Under the pieces are notes generated by a model. It made no database searches. It worked only from the letters and a program-made list of their open reading frames with translations, and was not told the DNA's origin. Position numbers and translations under genes: made by a program. From NCBI GenBank assembly GCA_035299065.1, contig DATGXI010000187.1, positions 1 through 55,266 of the forward strand: a stretch of DNA of 55,266 nucleotides, read 5' to 3'. This stretch comes from DASPJQ01 sp035299065 (GTDB lineage Bacteria > Bacteroidota > Bacteroidia > Flavobacteriales_D > UBA2798). Positions 40,160 through 49,527 of the stretch are shown piece after piece (position 1 is the stretch's first letter; each line of letters opens with the position of its first letter).

Positions 40160-42418
40160 ATGAAAAATTTAAGTTTACTTGTATTATTAATACTGTGTTC
40201 TCTATTTTCAAAAGCGCAGCCGAATTTATTTGATATCAATACCATTCAAAAAATAGAGATTCAATTTCCGTTTTCAGATTGGGACTATAGAATGGATACT
40301 GCAAAAGGAGGAAGCGATGGGTACATTTTGGCTACCTGGGTAAAAATAAATGGTGTTCAATTTGACAGTGCGGGTGTTCAATATAAAGGGAATAGTTCAT
40401 ATAATGCATCCAACAATAAAAACCCGTTACACATTGAGTTGGATTATATAATTAACCAAAGTTACCAGGGTTATTCAGATTTAAAACTGGCTAATGGTTA
40501 TGCAGATCCTGCCGTGATTCGCGAAGCCTTAGCATATAATTTGCTTGGAAATTACATGCATTGTTCAAAATCCAATTTTGCGCAGGTTTATATCAATGAC
40601 AGTTTGTACGGTTTATTTTGCAATAGCGAATCGGTGGGTAAAGATTTTTTGAGCCAGCATTTTTATTCAAATACCAATGCAACATTTAAATGTGAACCCG
40701 AGAATTATTTAAGTTCTTTTACACCTAAGCTCACCTATTATGGAACCGACTCATCACTTTATTATTCAAGTTATGAAATAAGATCCCAATACGGTTGGAA
40801 CGACCTGTCGCGGTTTATTGATACGCTTAACAACAACAGTGGTAGTATAGATGTTATTCTGGATGTTGACAGGGCACTTTGGATGCTTGCCTTTAACAAT
40901 GTAATGGTGCATTTGGATAGTTATACAGGAATGTTTTCGCACAATTATTATTTGTACATGGATGATAACAACCGGTTTAATACAATAAATTGGGATGTAA
41001 ATATGGCGTTTGGCGGATTCAATATGCCTGGACCCACCTTGTTCACATTTTTAAGTGTTACACAAATGCAAAACCTATCCCCCTTACTTCATAGTGCTGT
41101 TGCTGCGCGCCCATTGATAAAAAATTTGTTGGCAAACGCCCAGTATAAAAAAATGTATTTGGCGCATATGAAAACCATGACCAATGAAATGATCACCTCA
41201 GGTGAATACTTAACGCAAGCCAATCAAATGCGTGCAATCATTGACACGGCAGTTTTGTCTGACCCGTATCCGTTTTATACATATAGTCAATTTGTAAACT
41301 CACTTACTACAAGTGTACCTGGTAGTCTTGGAACTATTCCAGGCATCCAGGAACTTATGGGTCCACGTTCCACGTATTTAAATTCTACGCCTGAATTTTT
41401 AACCGTTGCTCCCGTTGTTTCAGGCATTGCTTATTCACCGGCTTCACCCAATTTAAACGATACTGTTTGGGTAACAGCTTCAGTAGTGAACCAAAACTAC
41501 ACGTATTTGGGTTATAGAGATGCCATTCAAAATATTTTTCAAAAAATACAAATGTATGATGACGGACTGCACAACGATGGTACTGCAGCTGATGGAACCT
41601 TTGGCGCATGTATAGTAGTAACAAGTCCTGCTATGCAATATTACATTTATGCTGAAAATGTTAACGCTGGAATTTTTTCGCCTGAACGGGCAGAATTTAA
41701 TTTTTACACCATTCTTGCCAATGTTACAAGCATTAACCCAGGCGATGTCACCATCAACGAAATCATGTCCAGTAATGCTGGTGCGGTACATGACCAGGAT
41801 GGAGAATATGAGGACTGGGTGGAATTATACAATACAACTTCAAACAATGTGAGCCTGGCAAACATTTATGCAACAGATAACTTTGCAAGTCCCCTAAAAT
41901 GGCTTTTCCCTTCAAACACGGTTATTCCCGCAAATGATTATTTGATTGTTTGGTTGGACCAGGATACGAGCCAGGCTGGATTGCATGCAAATTTTAAATT
42001 ATCAGGTTCGGGGGAAGAATTAATGTTGTCCTATGCAGGAGGACCAGTTCTTGATAGTGTGATTTTTGGGCCAATAGCAACGGATTTATCAAGCCAGCGT
42101 TGTCCAAACGGAACAGGGCCTTTTGCAATTATGGCACCAACTCACAACACTGAAAATTGTTATGTTGGAATTTCAGAAGTCAACAAACAATCAACTATTT
42201 CAGTTTATCCGAACCCGGCAAAGGATTATTTAAACGTGGTTTCCGATAGTGAATTTAATCAGGTGCTCGTGTTTAATGGTATGGGGCAGGTGGTTGAAAC
42301 ATTTGCTGTTAATAATGTGAGATCGCTGGCCATGAATATGTCGGGCTTTTCAAATGGAATTTATTTCATAAAAATCGGGGAAAGACAAGAGTTAAACAAA
42401 ATTATTATCAGCCATTGA
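40160..42418 (+). CDS. Secreted CotH-kinase protein with lamin-tail domain and T9SS sorting domain, copy A
   Basis: 752 residues. Signal peptide about 1-19 (FSKAQ). A CotH-type kinase domain (about 35-330) has KYKGNSSYNASNNKNPLHIE, VIREALAYNLLGNYMHCSKS, NFAQVYINDSLYGLF, and INWDVNMAFGGFN, where the Asp-Asn pair is the likely metal site of the family. A lamin-tail domain at about 530-650 has GDVTINEIMSSN, DWVELYNTT, and DYLIVWLDQD. A T9SS type A domain occupies the last ~70 residues (ISVYPNPAKDYLNV). CotH is a spore-coat kinase in Bacillus; in Bacteroidota its target is unknown. It has a paralog 181 bases downstream. Confidence 0.88.
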   Translation: MKNLSLLVLLILCSLFSKAQPNLFDINTIQKIEIQFPFSDWDYRMDTAKGGSDGYILATWVKINGVQFDSAGVQYKGNSSYNASNNKNPLHIELDYIINQSYQGYSDLKLANGYADPAVIREALAYNLLGNYMHCSKSNFAQVYINDSLYGLFCNSESVGKDFLSQHFYSNTNATFKCEPENYLSSFTPKLTYYGTDSSLYYSSYEIRSQYGWNDLSRFIDTLNNNSGSIDVILDVDRALWMLAFNNVMVHLDSYTGMFSHNYYLYMDDNNRFNTINWDVNMAFGGFNMPGPTLFTFLSVTQMQNLSPLLHSAVAARPLIKNLLANAQYKKMYLAHMKTMTNEMITSGEYLTQANQMRAIIDTAVLSDPYPFYTYSQFVNSLTTSVPGSLGTIPGIQELMGPRSTYLNSTPEFLTVAPVVSGIAYSPASPNLNDTVWVTASVVNQNYTYLGYRDAIQNIFQKIQMYDDGLHNDGTAADGTFGACIVVTSPAMQYYIYAENVNAGIFSPERAEFNFYTILANVTSINPGDVTINEIMSSNAGAVHDQDGEYEDWVELYNTTSNNVSLANIYATDNFASPLKWLFPSNTVIPANDYLIVWLDQDTSQAGLHANFKLSGSGEELMLSYAGGPVLDSVIFGPIATDLSSQRCPNGTGPFAIMAPTHNTENCYVGISEVNKQSTISVYPNPAKDYLNVVSDSEFNQVLVFNGMGQVVETFAVNNVRSLAMNMSGFSNGIYFIKIGERQELNKIIISH

Positions 42419-42598
42419 CAATTCGCACCGTAAGCAATTTAGTGATTACTTGATTATACTTGAAACAGCAAGTCATTCCGAATTAAGGTGCTGGTTTGCA
42501 AATTGTTAATTTTCTCTGCGATTTTTTTTCTGTTTTTTAGAAGGGTTTTGTTCAGCTAAACCGTCTTAAGGTGCATGAACAATTATTCCCTTAAGTGC

Positions 42599-44851
42599 AT
42601 GAAAAAACGTATTCCCGCAATTCTTATTCTTATTTCTTCTGTTGCGGCCAAGGCCCAAAACCTTTATGATATAAATACCATTCAAAAAATCGAGATCAAT
42701 TTTACCTATTCAAATTGGGATTACATGATGGATACCGCCAAATCAGGAAGCGAAGATTACATTATGGCTGAATGGGTTAAGATCAACGGGGTGCAGTTTG
42801 ACAGCGTTGGTGTAAAATACAAAGGCAATAGCTCGTATGATGCCACCAATATGAAAAATCCGCTGCACATTGAGCTTGACTGGATAAAGAACCAGGATTA
42901 CCAGGGATTTTCAGACGTAAAATTGGGCAATGGTTTCTCTGATCCATCCATGATCCGCGAAGTACTGTCATACAAAATATTGGGAAATTACATGCATTGC
43001 CCGCGTTCAAATTTTGCGCAGGTTTATATCAACGGGAGTCTTTATGGGTTGTATTCCAACAGCGAAGCTGTAAATAAGGATTTTTTAAGTGACCACTTTT
43101 ATTCAAATCAACACGCGCTCATTAAATGTAACCCGCAAAGCACCATGGGCAGCAGTACGCCCAAACTTACATTTTTAGGTACCGATTCATCCTTGTACTT
43201 TACAAGCTATGAATTGAAATCGGATTATGGTTGGAATGACCTTGTTCAATTGACAGATACACTTAATAATAATTTCAGCAAGATTGAATCGGTGCTTGAC
43301 ATTGACCGTGCTATATGGATGCTGGCTTTTAACAATGTTATGGTTAACCTTGACAGCTATACGGGCGCATTTGCACAAAATTATTATTTATACATGGATG
43401 ATAACGCGCGTTTCAATTCGGTTGTTTGGGATTTAAACATGTGTTTTGGTGGTTTCAACATGACAGGAATTGGTGGCCCATTGTCAGTAACGGCCATGCA
43501 AAACATGTCTCCAACGTTACACAGCACAAGCACATCGCGCCCGCTTATTAAAAACATTTTAGGCAATGCCATGTATAAAAGAATGTACATAGCGCACATG
43601 AGGACCATAGCCAGTGAAATGATTTCTTCAGGTGCATATATTACAGATGCTAACACGTTAATGAGTATAGCAGATACGGCTGTTCAATCAGATCCCTATA
43701 AATTTTTTACGTATACACAATTTCAAAATTCACTAACTACAAGTTATACAAGCGGGCCAATGACTGCGCCAGGCATTCAATTGCTCATGAATGCGCGTGA
43801 TACTTATTTACAGGGTACAACTGAATTCCTGCAGGTAGCACCGGTAGTTTCAGGGATAGGTTACACACCCGTGGCCCCGGCTTTAAATGACACTGTTTGG
43901 ATTACGGCTAGCATTACTACACCCACTTATGCATATGTTGGGTATCGTGGGTCAGTGCAGAATATTTTTAATAAAGTTCAGTTGGTTGACGATGGTATGC
44001 ATAATGATGGAGCTACCGGTGACAATGTGTATGGCGCATTTTTCGTTGTATCAAGTCCGCTTATGCAATATTATATATATGCTGAAAATGCAAATGCAGG
44101 TATGTTTTCTCCGGCAAGGGCCGAACATGAATTTTATGCAATTACAGCTACTGTAACTACAGTGAATGAGGGTGATGTGGTGATCAACGAAATTATGCCA
44201 AGTAATTCTTTAACTGCACAGGATGCAGGAGGTGATTACGATGATTGGGTTGAATTATACAATAACACGTCAACCAACATAAGCCTTGAAAATGTATACT
44301 TTTCTGATGACTATTCAAACCCGTTAAAATCGTTATGTAAGTCGGGAACCGTAATTGGCCCAAATGATTATCTTATTGTTTGGCTTGACCAGGACACAAC
44401 TCAACCAGGAATTCACGCTAATTTTAAACTTTCAGCCTCAGGTGAGCAGTTTATGCTATCGTATGCATCGGGAGTTGTGTTGGACAGTACAACTTTCGGA
44501 GCCATGAGTGCTGATCAATCGGTGCAGCGTTGCCCGAATGGAACAGGCCCCTTTGCAACATATACTACTGCAACGTATGCCAGTGAAAACTGTTTTGTAG
44601 GAATACATGAACCTGCCAGGGAGTCAACCATTTCAATTTATCCAAATCCAGCCAATAATTTCGTGAACATAGTTGCTCAAACCGAATTTGAAGAGGTAAC
44701 TATCCTCAATGCTTTTGGACAGAATGTGATAAATTTAAAAACGAGCCCCTTACGTTCCATTGCGGTGAATACAAATGAACTTCCAAATGGAATTTATTTT
44801 GTGAAAACGGGTATGGATACAACATTAAGAAAGTTAATAATTAGCAGGTAA
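42599..44851 (+). CDS. Secreted CotH-kinase/lamin-tail/T9SS protein, copy B
   Basis: 750 residues from ATG 42599 (MKKRIPAILILISSVAAKAQ, a clean signal peptide). An in-frame ATG at 42575, preceded by TTAAGGTG, is an alternative start that adds 8 residues. The domain plan is identical to copy A: CotH kinase (YKGNSSYDATNMKNPLHIEL, NFAQVYINGSLYGLYSN, VWDLNMCFGGFN), lamin-tail domain (GDVVINEIMPSN, DWVELYNNTS) and T9SS type A end (ISIYPNPANNFVNIV). The two proteins align end to end with many identical segments, so the pair arose by tandem duplication, with divergence spread evenly across domains. The 42419-42598 spacer is AT-rich and contains no gene. Confidence 0.88.
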   Translation: MKKRIPAILILISSVAAKAQNLYDINTIQKIEINFTYSNWDYMMDTAKSGSEDYIMAEWVKINGVQFDSVGVKYKGNSSYDATNMKNPLHIELDWIKNQDYQGFSDVKLGNGFSDPSMIREVLSYKILGNYMHCPRSNFAQVYINGSLYGLYSNSEAVNKDFLSDHFYSNQHALIKCNPQSTMGSSTPKLTFLGTDSSLYFTSYELKSDYGWNDLVQLTDTLNNNFSKIESVLDIDRAIWMLAFNNVMVNLDSYTGAFAQNYYLYMDDNARFNSVVWDLNMCFGGFNMTGIGGPLSVTAMQNMSPTLHSTSTSRPLIKNILGNAMYKRMYIAHMRTIASEMISSGAYITDANTLMSIADTAVQSDPYKFFTYTQFQNSLTTSYTSGPMTAPGIQLLMNARDTYLQGTTEFLQVAPVVSGIGYTPVAPALNDTVWITASITTPTYAYVGYRGSVQNIFNKVQLVDDGMHNDGATGDNVYGAFFVVSSPLMQYYIYAENANAGMFSPARAEHEFYAITATVTTVNEGDVVINEIMPSNSLTAQDAGGDYDDWVELYNNTSTNISLENVYFSDDYSNPLKSLCKSGTVIGPNDYLIVWLDQDTTQPGIHANFKLSASGEQFMLSYASGVVLDSTTFGAMSADQSVQRCPNGTGPFATYTTATYASENCFVGIHEPARESTISIYPNPANNFVNIVAQTEFEEVTILNAFGQNVINLKTSPLRSIAVNTNELPNGIYFVKTGMDTTLRKLIISR

Positions 44852-44915
44852 AATCATTTTTTCCTTCTCCCAGAGCGTCTTTTTTTTACTTTTTGTTTAG
44901 GGAGATAGTCAGGTT

Positions 44916-45248
44916 CTATGAGGGTTCCGGATTAAGCTCAATATTCAAAAAATTAATCATACTTCCTTTGGCCAGGAAACCGTTTATTTCCTTTGAATAA
45001 TAGCCAATAACGGTTGTTTTTACATTGTAAATACCCGGTTTTACCTCTTTAATTTTATATTGTCCGTCAAAATCGGTTTCACCCACGTATTTTATCGTAT
45101 CGTGTTGTATGAGTGTAATCCGTACAAATGGCAGAAGTTCACCGGTTGTTTGGTCTTTTATTTTTCCCATAACGGTTGCTGTTGATGTTTGTGTGCGCCC
45201 ATTAAAGGAGGTAAAGAACAGTATACAGGTGAGAAAAGCCGTTTTCAT
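44916..45248 (-). CDS. Small exported CarboxypepD_reg-like protein
   Basis: 110 residues with a signal peptide of about 20 (NGRTQ). The mature protein is one carboxypeptidase-regulatory-like beta-sandwich: VMGKIKDQTTGELLPFVRIT, ETDFDGQYKIKEVKPGIYNV and GYYSKEINGF. Such domains occur at the N-terminus of SusC/TonB-type receptors but here stand alone. It is divergent from mfd, with 117 bases between their starts. The ATG at 45246-45248 is the only start that gives a signal peptide. The role is unknown. Confidence 0.75.
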   Translation of the reverse strand: MKTAFLTCILFFTSFNGRTQTSTATVMGKIKDQTTGELLPFVRITLIQHDTIKYVGETDFDGQYKIKEVKPGIYNVKTTVIGYYSKEINGFLAKGSMINFLNIELNPEPS

Positions 45249-45316
45249 TCGTTAAAATTTGATATAGGATGTGGGTTTGGCTGTTTTTCCATAAATCGGC
45301 ATCCAAAACTTCTTCC

Positions 45317-45325
45317 TATCTTTGC
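45317..45325 (+). promoter_or_regulatory. -7 promoter element TATCTTTGC upstream of mfd
   Basis: TATCTTTGC matches TAnnTTTGC exactly and lies 40 bases before the GTG at 45366. This supports GTG as the true start, because upstream in-frame starts would lie before the promoter. No good -33 element is visible. Confidence 0.6.
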
Positions 45326-45365
45326 AACCCCCGCCCAAACCAAAGGCGGGCTAATTGCATTTATA

Positions 45366-48300
45366 GTGACTGTACAGGAATTACAAAATACATACCTCAC
45401 GCACAAGGGAGTAGAAGAACTTAACGGGTTCTTGACCGGTAAATTGCAACAACGCGTTTACCTGAAAGGTGTTCATGGCTCCAGCGATGCGTTTATTATT
45501 TCAGCGCTGGCCAATAAACGCGAAGGCAACCATTTATTAATTGCCAATGATAAAGAAGAGGCTGCTTATTTGTTCAATGACCTTGAAAGCACGTACCACA
45601 TTCCCGGTAATGTTTTGTTTTTTCCGGCCTCCAGCAAACAATATTATAAACCTGAATTAACCGACAATGCCAATGTGCTTATGCGCGCAAAGGTGTTGAA
45701 CAGGTTGAATGACCATGATCAGCGCCCAAAATTGATTGTTACTTATCCCGAGGCATTTGTAGAAAAAGTGGTTACGAAATCGCACTTAAAAACAAATACC
45801 CTTGAAATTATACACGGGGGAAAGTATTCCATTGATTTTATTGATGAATTGTTGCTTGACTTTGAATTTGAAAAAGTAGATTATGTGTTTGAACCGGGAC
45901 AATTCAGCATTCGCGGAGGTATAATTGACGTTTTTTCGTTTTCAAACGAGGATCCCTACCGCATTGAATTTTTTGGTGAGGAGGTAGATTCCATTCGAAC
46001 ATTTGATACCATTAACCAGTTGTCAAAACAAAAACTGGCTGTAATAACAATTGTGCCCAACGTACAGGAAAAATTATTACGTGAAAGCCGCCAGTTTTTC
46101 TTTGATTACCTGCACAGTTCCACAACGGTTTGGTTTAAATCAGTTTCAACGGCCGAAAAGTTAATTGACAAACATTACAACAAAGCACTTGAATTTTTTA
46201 ATTCGCAAACTACGGTCATCAAGCAACTGGAACCATCCGAATTGTATGTAGATGGCGACACATTCAGGCGCGGATTATTGAATTTTTCGCTTATTGGTTT
46301 TGGATTGGCCAATGAATTGAACTTTGAAAACCAAATTACGTTTAACACAGTTCTGCAGCCATCCTTCAATAAAAATTTTGATTTGCTGGCAAACCATTTT
46401 CACCAGAATAAAATATTGGGATATACCAATCTTATTTGTGCCGACCAGGTAAAACAGCTGGAACGCATGTATAAGATTTTTGAAGATAAAAAATACACAA
46501 CAAAATTTATTGGCCTTAATTTAAGCCTGCGCGAAGGGTTTATCGATCACGATTTAAAAATTGCCTGTTTTACCGATCACCAGTTGTTTGAGCGTTACCA
46601 TCGTTTTAAATTACAGGAAGGTTTCAATAAAACAAAGGAGGCAATTACCTTAAAGGAATTGTTAAGCCTTCAAAAAGGCGATTACGTAACGCACATTGAC
46701 CATGGTATAGGGCAATACAGCGGACTTGAAAAAATACAGGTAAGCGGGAAGGAACAGGAAGCCATTCGTTTGATATATAAGGGTGGTGATGTGGTGTATG
46801 TTTCCATTCATTCGTTACACCGTATTTCAAAATATGTAGGGAAAGAAGGAACGGTTCCGGTATTAAATAAACTGGGAACAAATACCTGGGAAAACCTAAA
46901 AAACAAAACCAAAAAGAAAGTAAAAGAAATTGCATACGACTTAATAAAACTGTATGCAAAACGCAGGTCTGAAAAAGGTTTTCAGTTTTCGCCCGATACC
47001 TACATGCAAACCGAATTGGAAGCTTCGTTTATATATGAAGATACGCCTGACCAGCTAAAATCAACACAAGCCGTAAAGCAGGACATGGAACAATCATACC
47101 CCATGGACAGGCTGGTTTGTGGTGATGTAGGATTTGGAAAAACGGAAGTGGCTATTCGTGCTGCGTTTAAAGCTGTTGCCGATAGTAAACAGGTGGCTAT
47201 TTTAGTGCCAACAACCATTTTAAGTTTGCAGCATTTTAAGAATTTCCAGGAGCGCTTAAAAGACTTTCCTTGCACGGTTGATTACATCAATCGTTTTAAA
47301 TCGGCAGGAAAACAAAAAGAAACACTTGAAAAAGTAGCCAAAGGTGAAATTGATATTTTAATTGGTACGCATAGGGTTGTAGCCAAAGATGTAAAATTTC
47401 GTGACCTTGGTTTATTAATCATTGACGAGGAACAAAAATTTGGCGTTGGTGTTAAGGATAAACTAAAGTTAATGAAAGCAAACGTTGATACGCTCACGTT
47501 AACCGCAACACCAATTCCCCGTACACTCCAGTTTTCACTCATGGGCGCACGTGACCTTTCAGTTATCAATACCGCACCACCAAACCGTTACCCGGTGCAA
47601 ACTGAACTGGTTGTTTACAGCGAGGAAATTGTTCGCGACCGGATAACTTATGAAGTTGAACGGGGCGGGCAGGTTTTTATCATTCACAACCGCGTTCAAA
47701 ATATTTCTGAAGTTGCCGCAATGGTTCAACGCATGTGTCCACAGGTACGCATTGCAGTTGGCCACGGGCAAATGGATGGTGATAAACTGGAAGAGATCAT
47801 GGTTGATTTTATGGACGGTCAGTATGACGTGTTGATTGCCACAACCATTATTGAGTCAGGTATTGATGTGTCCAATGCCAATACCATTATAATTAACGAT
47901 GCCCAAAATTTTGGACTCAGTGATTTGCACCAGTTGCGGGGTCGTGTTGGGCGAAGTAACAAAAAAGCATTTTGCGTATTGATGGTTCCCGGTATGCAGT
48001 TACTAACTCAGGAAGCGCGCAGAAGGTTAGCTGCTATTGAGCAATTCAGTGATTTGGGCAGCGGTTTCAGCATTGCCATGCGTGACCTTGACATTCGTGG
48101 TGCGGGAAATTTATTGGGAGGTGAGCAAAGCGGATTTATTTCTGATATTGGGTATGAAACCTACCAGAAGATTCTTGATGAGGCTTTACACGAATTGAAA
48201 GAAACCGAATTCAAGGAGTTGTATAAAATTGAGGAAGACGAAAATTACAGTTTCGTGAGTGATTGTGTTATTGAAACTGATTTGGAATTATTGATACCGG

Positions 48301-48719
48301 ATTCTTACGTAAACAACGTTACTGAACGTTTGATTTTATACCGCGAGTTGGATGATATAAAGGAAGAAGAGGCCCTCCAACGCTTCCGTTTAAGTTTAAT
48401 TGACCGTTTTGGTCCCATTCACCAAAGTACCGAGGAGTTGATTGATACCGTTCGTTTACGTTGGCTGGCTAAGGATTTAGGGTTTGAAAAGTTAATTTTA
48501 AAGCAAAAAAAGCTAATCGGGCATTTTATAACCAACCCAAAATCGCCTTTTTATGAATCTTCAAAGTTCACGCGGATACTTAAATACATTGAAAAGCACC
48601 ACCGCACCGCTAAAATGGAGGAAAAGAACGGACGTTTGCAGCTTAGTTATGAAAATATAACGGGTATTCACAATGCACTTGAAAAACTTAAAGTGATTGT
48701 GGAAACAAAGCAGAGTTGA
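45366..48719 (+). CDS. mfd: Transcription-repair coupling factor
   Basis: DNA translocase that removes stalled RNA polymerase and recruits UvrA. The 1117-residue protein starts at GTG 45366 (VTVQELQ). A longer frame from 45189 is rejected because of the promoter box at 45317-45325. The UvrB-interaction-like part covers about 1-350, with GVHGSSDAFIISAL and FSIRGGIIDVFSF. The CarD-like RNA polymerase-interaction domain is at about 438-500 (GDYVTHIDHGIGQY). The helicase core has Walker A GDVGFGKTE near 586 and Walker B IIDEEQKFG near 684, followed by LTATPIPRTLQ, QLRGRVGRSN and the C-terminal TRCF domain. The length and motifs are normal. The next gene overlaps its stop. Confidence 0.96.
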   Translation: MTVQELQNTYLTHKGVEELNGFLTGKLQQRVYLKGVHGSSDAFIISALANKREGNHLLIANDKEEAAYLFNDLESTYHIPGNVLFFPASSKQYYKPELTDNANVLMRAKVLNRLNDHDQRPKLIVTYPEAFVEKVVTKSHLKTNTLEIIHGGKYSIDFIDELLLDFEFEKVDYVFEPGQFSIRGGIIDVFSFSNEDPYRIEFFGEEVDSIRTFDTINQLSKQKLAVITIVPNVQEKLLRESRQFFFDYLHSSTTVWFKSVSTAEKLIDKHYNKALEFFNSQTTVIKQLEPSELYVDGDTFRRGLLNFSLIGFGLANELNFENQITFNTVLQPSFNKNFDLLANHFHQNKILGYTNLICADQVKQLERMYKIFEDKKYTTKFIGLNLSLREGFIDHDLKIACFTDHQLFERYHRFKLQEGFNKTKEAITLKELLSLQKGDYVTHIDHGIGQYSGLEKIQVSGKEQEAIRLIYKGGDVVYVSIHSLHRISKYVGKEGTVPVLNKLGTNTWENLKNKTKKKVKEIAYDLIKLYAKRRSEKGFQFSPDTYMQTELEASFIYEDTPDQLKSTQAVKQDMEQSYPMDRLVCGDVGFGKTEVAIRAAFKAVADSKQVAILVPTTILSLQHFKNFQERLKDFPCTVDYINRFKSAGKQKETLEKVAKGEIDILIGTHRVVAKDVKFRDLGLLIIDEEQKFGVGVKDKLKLMKANVDTLTLTATPIPRTLQFSLMGARDLSVINTAPPNRYPVQTELVVYSEEIVRDRITYEVERGGQVFIIHNRVQNISEVAAMVQRMCPQVRIAVGHGQMDGDKLEEIMVDFMDGQYDVLIATTIIESGIDVSNANTIIINDAQNFGLSDLHQLRGRVGRSNKKAFCVLMVPGMQLLTQEARRRLAAIEQFSDLGSGFSIAMRDLDIRGAGNLLGGEQSGFISDIGYETYQKILDEALHELKETEFKELYKIEEDENYSFVSDCVIETDLELLIPDSYVNNVTERLILYRELDDIKEEEALQRFRLSLIDRFGPIHQSTEELIDTVRLRWLAKDLGFEKLILKQKKLIGHFITNPKSPFYESSKFTRILKYIEKHHRTAKMEEKNGRLQLSYENITGIHNALEKLKVIVETKQS

Positions 48720-49366
48720 TTGCATATCTTTGGTTTGTGAGTAAGCTTATCTTATATGTAATTTTCCTGAGTCTTTTGGTTGCTTCATGTGGCATAACAA
48801 AACGGCATTACCGTCCTGGCTTTTATTTCCGTTCTCATTCTTCTATTTCGCAAGAAGTGAAAGAAGAAAATGAACCGGTATATGTCAAAGACGCACAACC
48901 TGTTTTGAATGTGGATGCAAATCAAATTGAGGTACCACTTAATACACATGTTGATGAGCCCATAGCTGAGCGTTTACCGAGACAAATAAAACAACCGGAA
49001 ATGCCCAGGCCGGTTTTAATTTATGCAAAAATTAAGCAAAGGCTCACCCAGAAAATTCTCAAAGTCGAAACTGACATGGGTGATGAACCTATTGTTGACA
49101 ACAATACTGAATTGGCACGCTGGTATGCTGACAGGGCCATGCGTTATGCTGTAATTGCCCTTTGTTTTGGTTTTTTTATTTGGCCGCTTTTTGTTTTTGG
49201 TCCGCTTGCGCTTAACCGTGCAAAACGGGCATTGTTTTTAAATGAAGAACAGGACGAACAGATTAAATTAAAAGCAGAGCGAGCCGCAAAAATTGTAAGT
49301 TTTTGTTTTTCGCTGGCATCGATAGCGCTTTTAATTGGAATAATGGTGCTTATTTTAAGCTTTTAA
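48716..49366 (+). CDS. KRHY-motif lipoprotein with two C-terminal membrane helices
   Basis: 216 residues if TTG 48716 is used (overlapping the mfd TGA); GTG 48737 is an alternative that gives 209. The N-terminal hydrophobic segment ends with a lipobox, LLVASC (Cys 25), at once followed by GITKRHYRPGFYFRSH. The same motif is in the lipoprotein at 22400-23002. A polar, Pro/Glu-rich middle (about 40-135) leads to ARWYADRAMRYAVIALCFGF and a second helix (SFCFSLASIALLIGIMVLIL), with a basic LNRAKRALF loop between. This resembles DUF4190-like membrane hairpins. A TATCTTTG box at 48725-48732 overlaps the start region and may initiate a separate transcript. Confidence 0.7.
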   Translation: MIAYLWFVSKLILYVIFLSLLVASCGITKRHYRPGFYFRSHSSISQEVKEENEPVYVKDAQPVLNVDANQIEVPLNTHVDEPIAERLPRQIKQPEMPRPVLIYAKIKQRLTQKILKVETDMGDEPIVDNNTELARWYADRAMRYAVIALCFGFFIWPLFVFGPLALNRAKRALFLNEEQDEQIKLKAERAAKIVSFCFSLASIALLIGIMVLILSF

Positions 49367-49473
49367 AACCATTTCATGACTAATTTCCAAGGGGTTAAGA
49401 AGGTCAAAAAACGGCTGTTTTAGGCTTAAAAATAAGGTATAATGATTTGTTTTTCAATAAAATACCTTTCTTT

Positions 49474-49506
49474 CTTGCACAATTCGGCCTAAACCCATAC
49501 TTTTGC
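49474..49506 (+). promoter_or_regulatory. Promoter of the pyrophosphatase-YceI gene
   Basis: TACTTTTGC (49498-49506) matches TAnnTTTGC exactly, and CTTG (49474-49477) lies 20 bases upstream, close to the TTTG -33 element. It is followed by the leader AAAAAAACACGAATATG (49514-49530), which recurs 5' of the TlpA-like gene at 52367-52383. Confidence 0.7.
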
Positions 49507-49527
49507 GCCTCTTAAAAAAACACGAAT

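Noticed and set aside
45189..45365. Extended N-terminus of mfd and an AAAGGAGGT at about 45205
   Set aside because: The exact -7 box at 45317-45325 lies downstream of these codons, and the SD-like bases encode the signal peptide of the divergent gene on the other strand.
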